From Planctomycetota bacterium (GTDB lineage: Bacteria; Planctomycetota; Phycisphaerae; SM23-33), in assembly GCA_021160865.1 (NCBI GenBank), contig JAGHBS010000012.1, forward strand, positions 1 to 5,814: a DNA stretch of 5,814 nucleotides, in the 5' to 3' direction. The notes below the pieces were generated by a model. It was given only the letters and a program-made list of their open reading frames with translations. It searched no databases and was not told where the DNA came from. A program made the translations under genes and the position numbers. Of this stretch, positions 1-5,814 are shown piece after piece. Within the stretch, counting starts at the first letter, position 1; every line of letters begins with the position of its first letter.

Positions 1-1429
1 CTGTATTACCGTAGATTAGATTATTCATATATATGTTTTCAGCACTTCCATTATCTACATAAATACCAGATGCTCGGTGTTTACCATTTCTAATTACATT
101 ATGACTATAGAGACAAAGTCCCGAAAGACGGGTTCCTATACCGTAAAGCCTGTGCATCTTTTCGCAGAGATTATTTTTGACTAACACGGTATGACTTGAA
201 TAGATAAAGATACCAGAACCGCCATTAGATTTGTTTCGAAGCATCATGGGCGGAAGATATTCGGGTAATTCAACATATGGAGAGTATGATGCTCCGTTGA
301 ACTGCAAAGTGGTCAATCCTGAAGATACGCTAATATCGCAATCAACTATTGCACCTGAGATGGATGGAATAATAAATACACCTCCCCTGCTTTTCCACAG
401 TGTACAATGGCGTACAATTGTATGAACAGTCGCTCCTGCCCAGATATTGCCTTGTTCTACTGTCAAATCTGTCAGTGTTAAATCTACTACATCACAGGCA
501 GCAATACTTCCATTATGTAAAGTGAAGAATCCAATAGTTATATTGCGAAGTATACCGCGCTTTTCAAAATCCAGTCGTGAACGAGGATAATTAAATATCC
601 AAGAAGTATATTTAGCTTCTCGCCAATGATATTTTCCAAAGCGAATTCCAGGATCGGCTACGTTATTACTCTTTACCCTTTTATTAATTGTTATACCCTG
701 AACCTTTTTGCCACTTGTTATGTTTATATTTGCATTTGTTAATATCGTTTTACCTTCTCCTGCTCCTATTAGAGCTATATTGTTTTTTCGTATCTGAAGG
801 GGTGAGTTTAGCTCATACTTACCCTTGATAAGTTTTACAATACCCCCAGAAGGTGGAATAGAATCTAAGATTTTCTGAATAGAATCACCTGGTTTTACTT
901 CTTTGTAATAAGTAGAAACTATCCATTCTCCTTTACACTGATGAGGATAGCAAGGTCCAAGGACACCCTCAGTCCATTTACCGGTCCTATTTTTCCATCG
1001 CTGATAAGGTTTTTGGCCAGGCCTATAACTGGACAATACAGCCTTTTTTGTCTTTTTGTATATCTCTCTGGCTTGTGAGAGCGTTTCTTTTAGCAAAACC
1101 TCCACATTTTTATTCATTGCTCTTACTGATATTTTCCAAATACCTTCCTTTTGAGGTACTGTCCAGGTAAAAGAGTTCTTCGTTTCTTTTTGAGTTCTTC
1201 CATTTACCAACCAGATATATTTTTCTGCGCCCTTGGCTTTTACTCTAAAAGTGATTTCCTCATTTTGTTTAACTTGAAACGCTATTTCTTCATTATTTGT
1301 TTCGCTATTTTTCAGTTGGAGAATTCTGGGGAAGATTCGTGAGCTAGCCAGGGTTTCTGTGCTTCTGTAAGTATAAGAGAATATTACCACAATAGTTCCT
1401 ATCAGTGTCATAATTCTTTTACACTTCAT
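1..1429 (-). CDS. Gene C: exported Ig-like plus right-handed beta-helix protein, 3' end outside window
   Basis: The frame is open from the ATG at 1429 to the left edge (476 residues) with no stop, so the C-terminus is missing. Residues 1-28 look like a Sec signal peptide: basic MKCKR, a hydrophobic IMTLIGTIVVIF core, and a likely cut near TLA/SS. Residues 56-107 are an Ig/PKD-like domain about 56% identical to the one in gene B (EKYIW, TVP and GIW are shared). Residues 108-166 are an extra segment containing a charged helix-like stretch and a C-x4-C pair, after which the domain resumes with GEWIVST. Residues 178-231 resemble the N-cap of pectate-lyase-like beta-helices (KPGDSIQKILDSIPPSGG, then IALIGAGEGKTIL). 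Residues 232-476 are beta-helix coils ending in a NosD-like stretch (GIYVDNGS, then NIYMNNLIYGN). No catalytic residues are recognisable; a polysaccharide lyase or a non-enzymatic surface protein are both possible. The start at 1429 was chosen because AAGGAG lies 8 bases upstream; the in-frame ATG at 1435 would leave only 2. Confidence 0.9.
   Translation of the reverse strand, partial: MKCKRIMTLIGTIVVIFSYTYRSTETLASSRIFPRILQLKNSETNNEEIAFQVKQNEEITFRVKAKGAEKYIWLVNGRTQKETKNSFTWTVPQKEGIWKISVRAMNKNVEVLLKETLSQAREIYKKTKKAVLSSYRPGQKPYQRWKNRTGKWTEGVLGPCYPHQCKGEWIVSTYYKEVKPGDSIQKILDSIPPSGGIVKLIKGKYELNSPLQIRKNNIALIGAGEGKTILTNANINITSGKKVQGITINKRVKSNNVADPGIRFGKYHWREAKYTSWIFNYPRSRLDFEKRGILRNITIGFFTLHNGSIAACDVVDLTLTDLTVEQGNIWAGATVHTIVRHCTLWKSRGGVFIIPSISGAIVDCDISVSSGLTTLQFNGASYSPYVELPEYLPPMMLRNKSNGGSGIFIYSSHTVLVKNNLCEKMHRLYGIGTRLSGLCLYSHNVIRNGKHRASGIYVDNGSAENIYMNNLIYGNT
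1109..1264 (-). repeat. Shared N-terminal Ig/PKD-like core, copy in gene C
   Basis: Residues 56-107 of gene C (ITFRVKAKG, EKYIWLVN, FTWTVP, GIWKISVRA), homologous to 4270-4428 in gene B. Unlike gene B, the final strand is separated from the rest by an insertion of about 59 residues before GEWIVST. Confidence 0.75.
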
Positions 1430-1431
1430 TA

Positions 1432-4400
1432 TCATCTCTCCTTCAATGTCGATGGACCTGCAAGGCCTTGGTTTTTCAATGCTAACTCGGTAACGGTCTT
1501 ACCATCAAGTACTGCGGTGATTGTATAAGTCGGTTTATTCGGATCGGGTCGATACCACTTTGGTGAGGGATTTACGCCCGTGATGACCTTTTTCTTGCCA
1601 TTCTTTTCGACAATGATTCGGTATGTGTATTCTCTGCGTGCCTGTTTAGTCGGGCTTCTAAGCCACACCACCGAGGCTGCATGGTATCGATAGACGACCT
1701 TGTCCAGCGTGTTATCGAATTCTAACGTGAAAGATTTTCCTGCGGTATTTCCTTTCATCGGATAAGAGATCATCGCTTGTGGCATGATTTGGTTATACCC
1801 ATAGACCTTTGCAGGTATGGCTTTGTAGTTCGGCATCATGGAGAAATCGTCCTTTTCTATCAAGCCAAGCCCTTTGACATCGACGGTAAGATTATCCACG
1901 TGTGTTCCCAGGCGTCCACCGCTGGAGACACCTGAGTGGTACATTGAAATGTATCCTGCCTTATTCCACTTGACGAAACTTGCCTTTCCGCGCGGTACTC
2001 TCGAACGCCCGATGCCTATTTCCACGTGATTGAGGTCGAGGTTAGCCCGCACAATCTTGCTCCTGTCATAGGTATAAATCGGCAATATACCAGTATCCCA
2101 GACGACCTTGCCGGTGGATTTGTTCGTTACAATCAGCCTGACGCTGCTGTCATCCTTGTTGTAGGTGAACTTTGCGTGATGCGTCTGCCCCACCTGCCAC
2201 AGGCTTGAAGGGCAAGTAAATCTCTGGTGCAACAGATGGCCTTTCAGATCGTCGTAGACATCCATTTCGAGGACGAGCTGGTTGGTGGAGGTTTGCCATG
2301 CAATTCGCACGCCATCGAAGTTTTTCTTACTCATCAGGGTGTAATCGGTCAGTACGATGGTTCTATCTTTTACGTTTGGTAGTGGTGTATGTCCGTCGGG
2401 GCCCGTGGTGGTAGTCCGCATATCATTTACATCGCCCCACTTGGGAAACGGTACGAGGTGTCCGCCGTAGCCTTCCCCGTAGGTGCATGTCCACTCGAGC
2501 CCTTCCTTGATATTTTCAGCAGGATGGTCTTCATCATCTATTTCGTTGATGATGGTCACCTTTGCGTCTGGAACAGGCTTGCCGTTAGTATCTACCACTT
2601 TTATATCGAGATAATACTTCGGCTGGATGTAGCAAAACTCATTTGCAGGTCGCAGCTTGTCGAACTGGCAATTGATGAGATTAAGCGTTCTTTTTGTCTC
2701 GGCAATTCCCCAACAAGGTTTACCGTCTGGCGTTAACCAATCGTCCTTTATCGAACCACCAAAGGCCTTATTGTGGCTTCGTGCCTCGACGATGACATTG
2801 CTGAATACCGAATTGTATATATTCAGCTTTCCGAACGGGTCGCCACCGTCAAAGACGATACTCACTGGTGCCTTATCCTTCCTGGAAGTAAACAGCAGCC
2901 TGCGAAAACTTCTAAGCGGATAGGTTGGCATGGTTTCCCTGTACCAAAAGGCAGCCACGACCGGGTTGAAACAGGGATTGTACGTAATGCTCGGTCCGCT
3001 GTTGATGCTTACCAGGTTCGTGAACTTCGTATTTTCCAGCACTAACCCTCGAACGGCTTGAAGGTACAAAAAGCCACAATTGTCGATAGTCGAATTGCGT
3101 GCGATGAGTATCGAACGAGCGTCGAAATATCCGCCGCCAAAACCGTGCGGGATGTATTCGGTATTATATGGGCTGGTGAATCGCCATTGGTAATAATGCT
3201 CGTTTGTCGAAGTGATGATGGAATTTTCCATCCTCAAGGTGGCTGCTTCGAAGATGCGGATGTGCCGTTGACCGTCCGATTGGGAATCCATCTTCAGGGT
3301 TTCGTTTTGCAGTACAAGTTCCGAAGCGCCGTTGAGTACCAGGTCTGTATGGCAAATCGCGGTCCTTGTTCGTTTATCATAGCTGAACAGCGACTTATCG
3401 TTAATCATCCTTGCAATATCAGCCAGTCTTACCCCACGGCCATTAATCACAATTCCTTTTCGGATTTCCTGACGGACATTATTTCTATCTACGGACTTTT
3501 TGGACAGGTACTCTTTGAAAACGGCACTCTTTGCGGGGAAGAGATAACGATTTTTATATACCTCCACGTCATCGACGGTCTTATTACCGAAGCGGATGAA
3601 CTGGCTGACCTTGGCAAGATCGTCTATGTTGAACGTGCCCGGCACGATCCGCCCATTGACCCAGACGTAGAAGGCACCATCAGGTGTATGAATTATTTTT
3701 ACATCGACCCAGCCTGGAACGTGGTAGAGATCCGTGCCGTACTCTGCAATAGTCCGTCGCCAAGCGAAGGATTGTCGGCGGGGATAACCATAAGAACCAT
3801 ACTTGATGTTCTTCTGAAACCGCCCCTTGAATAATTCCGGAGGCGTTCGTCCCCTGAACCAGAAATGCCCGACGTAGAAACCAGTTCCTGCATGGGCGTA
3901 GCAATATATTCCAGGCCGACTTTGGATTCGATTATCTCTGCCAGGGTTCTTCGTCCCGACGAAGTAATATCCCAGTGAACCCTGGTATTTTATTCGCCAG
4001 GTGCCGTAAACAGCCGTCGATGGCAGGAACAGGTAGCCCTTGGCGTTGGGCTTCTTTTGCAGGAAGCCATCCTTGGCATCATATATGCCCCTGGGGGTCT
4101 TCTGGATGTAATCATGATCGTCGGTCTCGCCCCATTCGGGTAGTTTTCTACCCCATGGGTCAGTGTCTTTGCGGTTGTAGTATTTACCATCGGAGAAGTA
4201 ATCAAATATATCGGGGGCTTCGGCCTTGTTCAGCGTCGAGACGACCCATTCTGTATGGGCTGAACCGCCCTTGCCTATTGCTTCAACATGGATTTCCCAG
4301 ATACCCTTCGAGTTCGGCACGGTGAAGGTGAAGGTATTGCCCTCAGCACCCTTTTGAACCTTCTTATTGACCTGCCAGATGTATTTTTCTACCCCCTCTG

Positions 4401-4590
4401 CTTTTACTGTGAAGGTTATCTTATCACCGCCCTTGACCAGATACATCCTGTCTTTGGGATTATCTTTGTTGACAGGGTGCCCACCTGTAGAGGACCAATC
4501 TTTTATGATGGGGGCAGATGCCCAGCTCAGTCTGCCTGCCATCAACAGCATTACTGTCACAATTCCTACGTACTTTGCAGCCCTTCTCAT
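1432..4590 (-). CDS. Gene B: large exported mosaic protein (Ig-like, two LamG-like regions, beta-helix)
   Basis: This is a complete 1052-residue protein of no family I can name. Residues 1-26 are a Sec signal peptide (MRRAAKYVG, a hydrophobic core, SWASA before P). Residues 49-120 are an Ig/PKD-like domain (ITFTVKA, EKYIW, FTVPNSKGIWEIHVEA, EWVVSTL). Residues 135-349 look like a concanavalin/LamG jelly roll (WVDVKIIHTPDGAFYVWVNG, ending VDDVEVY). Residues 417-654 are a right-handed beta-helix with repeated N-[ST]-x-[IF]-type turns. Residues 658-750 resemble a carboxypeptidase-regulatory Ig fold (YYLDIKVVDTNGKPVPDAKV, DGHTPLP). Residues 751-911 look like a second jelly roll (ending THVDNLTV). 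Residues 987-1045 are a module shared with gene A. No catalytic motif or membrane anchor is visible, so it is probably secreted or surface-bound; binding or carbohydrate processing is a guess from the folds. The ATG at 4590 is preferred over an in-frame TTG at 4608 because AAGGAG lies 6 bases before it and the signal peptide then starts with MRR. G+C is higher than in its neighbours. Confidence 0.93.
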   Translation of the reverse strand: MRRAAKYVGIVTVMLLMAGRLSWASAPIIKDWSSTGGHPVNKDNPKDRMYLVKGGDKITFTVKAEGVEKYIWQVNKKVQKGAEGNTFTFTVPNSKGIWEIHVEAIGKGGSAHTEWVVSTLNKAEAPDIFDYFSDGKYYNRKDTDPWGRKLPEWGETDDHDYIQKTPRGIYDAKDGFLQKKPNAKGYLFLPSTAVYGTWRIKYQGSLGYYFVGTKNPGRDNRIQSRPGIYCYAHAGTGFYVGHFWFRGRTPPELFKGRFQKNIKYGSYGYPRRQSFAWRRTIAEYGTDLYHVPGWVDVKIIHTPDGAFYVWVNGRIVPGTFNIDDLAKVSQFIRFGNKTVDDVEVYKNRYLFPAKSAVFKEYLSKKSVDRNNVRQEIRKGIVINGRGVRLADIARMINDKSLFSYDKRTRTAICHTDLVLNGASELVLQNETLKMDSQSDGQRHIRIFEAATLRMENSIITSTNEHYYQWRFTSPYNTEYIPHGFGGGYFDARSILIARNSTIDNCGFLYLQAVRGLVLENTKFTNLVSINSGPSITYNPCFNPVVAAFWYRETMPTYPLRSFRRLLFTSRKDKAPVSIVFDGGDPFGKLNIYNSVFSNVIVEARSHNKAFGGSIKDDWLTPDGKPCWGIAETKRTLNLINCQFDKLRPANEFCYIQPKYYLDIKVVDTNGKPVPDAKVTIINEIDDEDHPAENIKEGLEWTCTYGEGYGGHLVPFPKWGDVNDMRTTTTGPDGHTPLPNVKDRTIVLTDYTLMSKKNFDGVRIAWQTSTNQLVLEMDVYDDLKGHLLHQRFTCPSSLWQVGQTHHAKFTYNKDDSSVRLIVTNKSTGKVVWDTGILPIYTYDRSKIVRANLDLNHVEIGIGRSRVPRGKASFVKWNKAGYISMYHSGVSSGGRLGTHVDNLTVDVKGLGLIEKDDFSMMPNYKAIPAKVYGYNQIMPQAMISYPMKGNTAGKSFTLEFDNTLDKVVYRYHAASVVWLRSPTKQARREYTYRIIVEKNGKKKVITGVNPSPKWYRPDPNKPTYTITAVLDGKTVTELALKNQGLAGPSTLKER
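1438..1443 (-). promoter_or_regulatory. Ribosome-binding site of gene C
   Basis: AAGGAG on the minus strand, 8 bases before the ATG at 1429. It lies inside the last codons of gene B (its Lys-Glu before the final Arg), and the TGA of gene B sits between this site and the gene C start. This suggests translational coupling by reinitiation or ribosome handover. It decides the start against the ATG at 1435, which would be only 2 bases away. Confidence 0.8.
1456..1632 (-). repeat. Shared C-terminal module, copy in gene B
   Basis: This stretch encodes 59 residues (EYTYRIIVEKNG, KWYRPDPNKPTYTITAVLDG, up to QGLAG). It aligns without gaps to 4620-4796 in gene A: 47 of 59 residues and, by hand count, 127 of 177 bases match. 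It is beta-rich and looks like a small terminal domain. Its conservation at the end of both proteins suggests a common sorting, attachment or capping role, which is an inference; no known sorting family is recognised. Confidence 0.85.
1639..2340 (-). other. Extra region of gene B: second LamG/concanavalin-like domain plus linker
   Basis: Residues 751-984 of gene B. Gene A goes almost straight from TIIVADF to KKEFTY, whereas gene B places about 230 residues between TIVLTDY and REYTY. The first 160 or so residues look like a jelly roll: VRIAWQTSTNQLVLEMDVYDD, then HHAKFTYNKDDSSVRLIVTN, KVVWDTG and a closing THVDNLTV. The remaining 70 form a less clear beta-rich linker. Such domains usually bind glycans or pack beside a catalytic domain; no ligand residues can be assigned here. 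Confidence 0.6.
4270..4428 (-). repeat. Shared N-terminal Ig/PKD-like core, copy in gene B
   Basis: Residues 55-107 of gene B (ITFTVKAEG, EKYIWQVN, FTFTVP, GIWEIHVEA). They match residues 56-107 of gene C at about 29 of 52 aligned positions with one single-residue gap. The strand pattern and the central Trp after a Tyr-Ile pair are typical of Ig/PKD-type beta sandwiches found near the N-termini of surface proteins. In gene B the domain runs on directly into EWVVSTL. Confidence 0.75.
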
Positions 4591-4596
4591 GGGATA

Positions 4597-4602
4597 CTCC
4601 TT
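4597..4602 (-). promoter_or_regulatory. Ribosome-binding site of gene B
   Basis: AAGGAG on the minus strand, in the 14-base gap after the gene A stop and 6 bases before the ATG at 4590. It supports that ATG rather than the upstream in-frame TTG at 4608, which overlaps the gene A stop codon and has only a weak AGGA-like stretch before it. Confidence 0.85.
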
Positions 4603-4604
4603 TT

Positions 4605-5814
4605 TCAAGGTCCTATCTTGCCGGCAAGTCCTTGCTTTTTGAGTTCTTCTTCCGTTGTGGTTTTACCGTCCAATACTGCAGTTATGGTATAAGTAGGTTT
4701 ATTCGGATTAGGACGATACCACTTTGAATTAGGGTTAACACCCTTAACAACTTTTTTCAGACCATTTTTTTCAACAATAATCGTGTAGGTGAACTCTTTT
4801 TTGCCTAATTTGTCTTGTACGAAATCAGCAACAATAATCGTACCTTTCTTATCTATGGGTAAGGGAGTGTGGCCATCGGCATTTGTGTATGTTGAAGTAA
4901 TCGGTGTAAATGAGGAGAAGTAAAAACTTCGAATTCCTCTCTTTTTCTGCCCTTTCCACGATAAGAATTCACACCTCTTCATCATGTTTTCTGCAGGATA
5001 ATTCTTGTCAACTTCATTTATTATGCTAACTTTTGCTCCCTTTATAGGCCTTCCTGATTTATCCACTACCTTTACATCCAGGTAATACTTGGAAACAACT
5101 TCAGCCTTATCGGTAGAAAATACTATCCCCTTATATTTGCAGTTTACGAGTCCCAATTCCGTAGGTAGCTTCTTTTTATTAGAATACCAGCCCGATTCCA
5201 TTTGGGTATTGTGTCTTACAACAATATTATTCTTTCCAAAGTTGACATTATAGATATTGACAGAACCTTGCTTTTTATCTATAGCAAAGGTGATATTTAA
5301 AGGAAGGTCACTTCCTGAAATTTTCACATTCTCCATGGCAAAGTCATAAATTGGGTGATCACGGTAGAAAATCCATAAGGATTTCTTACCTCGTACGAAA
5401 TTCTTCCTTCGACGGGCTTCGGAATCTGCCGGAGCTGCAGCATAGTTTTTAGCACTCACTTCAACTTCGTGCAGATTAAGAAGCTTGGTATCTCTTATTC
5501 GTAAAACAAGTGGAGAATCGAAATATATAAAGCCCGTATTATTGATTGTTGAATTACGTATATCGATAGTCTGTAATCCCATGTAGAATAAAGATTGATT
5601 TATACCCACACTTTCTTTTAATTGCCAGGCATTCATTAAATAGGCTGTGTAGCCCAAATATACTGGACCTGTAATGCGGAATAGAAAATAATTATCATCT
5701 GCAGAAGTAATTGTACTGTTTTTCACAATTAAAGTTGAACCGTACATAATACCAAGCTCGTGCTCTCCCGGGCTTGAGCAATGAAATCTCAGGGTTTCAC
5801 CATCAATTATTAAC
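4605..5814 (-). CDS. Gene A: beta-helix protein related to gene B, 5' end outside window
   Basis: The frame is open from the TGA at 4607-4605 to the right edge (402 residues visible), so the N-terminus is missing. An internal ATG at 5747 is not the start: the 22 residues before it (including DGETLRF) align with gene B's NETLKM region, and homology continues without a break. Visible residues 1 to about 230 are right-handed beta-helix with turns such as VKNSTITS, IRNSTINNTGF, IYNVNF and VNCKY, matching gene B turn for turn in places. Then comes the carboxypeptidase-regulatory-like Ig fold (YYLDVKVVDKSGRPIKGAKV, ADGHTPLP). This is followed directly by the C-terminal module (EFTYTIIVEKNG to QGLAG), 47 of 59 residues identical to gene B. 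The second LamG-like region of gene B is absent. The protein ends KIGP with no hydrophobic anchor. By analogy it probably carries a signal peptide and Ig/LamG domains upstream, but that is not visible. It is the first of the three visible operon genes. Confidence 0.92.
   Translation of the reverse strand, partial: LIIDGETLRFHCSSPGEHELGIMYGSTLIVKNSTITSADDNYFLFRITGPVYLGYTAYLMNAWQLKESVGINQSLFYMGLQTIDIRNSTINNTGFIYFDSPLVLRIRDTKLLNLHEVEVSAKNYAAAPADSEARRRKNFVRGKKSLWIFYRDHPIYDFAMENVKISGSDLPLNITFAIDKKQGSVNIYNVNFGKNNIVVRHNTQMESGWYSNKKKLPTELGLVNCKYKGIVFSTDKAEVVSKYYLDVKVVDKSGRPIKGAKVSIINEVDKNYPAENMMKRCEFLSWKGQKKRGIRSFYFSSFTPITSTYTNADGHTPLPIDKKGTIIVADFVQDKLGKKEFTYTIIVEKNGLKKVVKGVNPNSKWYRPNPNKPTYTITAVLDGKTTTEEELKKQGLAGKIGP
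4620..4796 (-). repeat. Shared C-terminal module, copy in gene A
   Basis: This is the partner of 1456-1632: the same 59-residue module (EFTYTIIVEKNG, KWYRPNPNKPTYTITAVLDG, QGLAG), ungapped. Most base differences are at third codon positions and follow the lower G+C of gene A. Only four residues (KIGP) follow the module here, against seven (PSTLKER) in gene B. Confidence 0.85.

Noticed and set aside
1151..1342. Small plus-strand frame with hydrophobic stretches
   Set aside because: It is antisense to the Ig-like domain of gene C, which is conserved in gene B; the hydrophobic look is a by-product of A/T-rich codons read backwards.
1..1435. ATG at 1435 as start of gene C, overlapping the gene B stop as ATGA
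   Set aside because: ATGA overlaps are common, but here the AAGGAG would be only 2 bases away; the ATG at 1429 has an 8-base spacing.
3058..3834. 258-codon open frame on the plus strand
   Set aside because: It lies antisense within gene B, whose protein has clear domains and a paralog in frame. The plus-strand translation shows no recognisable domain, and long antisense frames are expected opposite G+C-richer coding sequence.
1432..4608. TTG start for gene B at 4608
   Set aside because: It would overlap the gene A stop and place six residues before a normal signal peptide. The ATG at 4590 has AAGGAG at ideal spacing.
4288..4692. 134-codon plus-strand frame spanning the A-B junction
   Set aside because: It is antisense to the start of B and the end of A, and overlaps other plus-strand frames there. 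No family features or convincing ribosome-binding site were seen.
4605..5747. Gene A starting at the ATG at 5747
   Set aside because: The frame stays open to the window edge, and the residues before this ATG align with gene B, so the ATG is internal.

Overview
The window is almost wholly coding on the minus strand. It holds part of a compact operon of three large, related, multidomain exported proteins, read from high to low coordinates. I name them A (4605 to beyond 5814, 5' end missing), B (1432-4590, complete, 1052 residues) and C (1429 to below 1, 3' end missing, 476 residues visible). The A-B gap is 14 bases and the B-C gap is 2 bases. Each downstream start has a strong AAGGAG ribosome-binding site. 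I see no promoter, terminator, RNA gene, CRISPR array, transposase or plus-strand gene.

The proteins are mosaics of shared modules. B has a Sec signal peptide, an Ig/PKD-like domain, a concanavalin/LamG-like domain, a right-handed beta-helix, a carboxypeptidase-regulatory-like Ig fold, a second LamG-like region and a C-terminal module. A, as far as visible, matches B from the beta-helix onward but lacks the second LamG-like region. C shares B's signal peptide plus Ig-like start, with an insertion inside the Ig-like domain, and then continues into a pectate-lyase/NosD-style beta-helix. None has a recognisable catalytic motif. No sortase signal, PEP-CTERM or C-terminal membrane anchor is visible in A or B. 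The simplest reading is a set of secreted or cell-surface proteins, perhaps binding carbohydrate or other surfaces. That function is inferred from fold type only.

The shared C-terminal module of A and B is 80% identical in protein but only about 72% in DNA by hand count. B is also clearly richer in G+C than A and C. This suggests an old duplication or separate histories rather than a recent copy.

The organism cannot be fixed. AAGGAG sites, a Sec-type signal peptide and short intergenic gaps fit a bacterium, but an archaeon is not excluded. Paralogous beta-helix surface proteins of this sort are common in uncultured environmental lineages. I would not name a phylum from this window.
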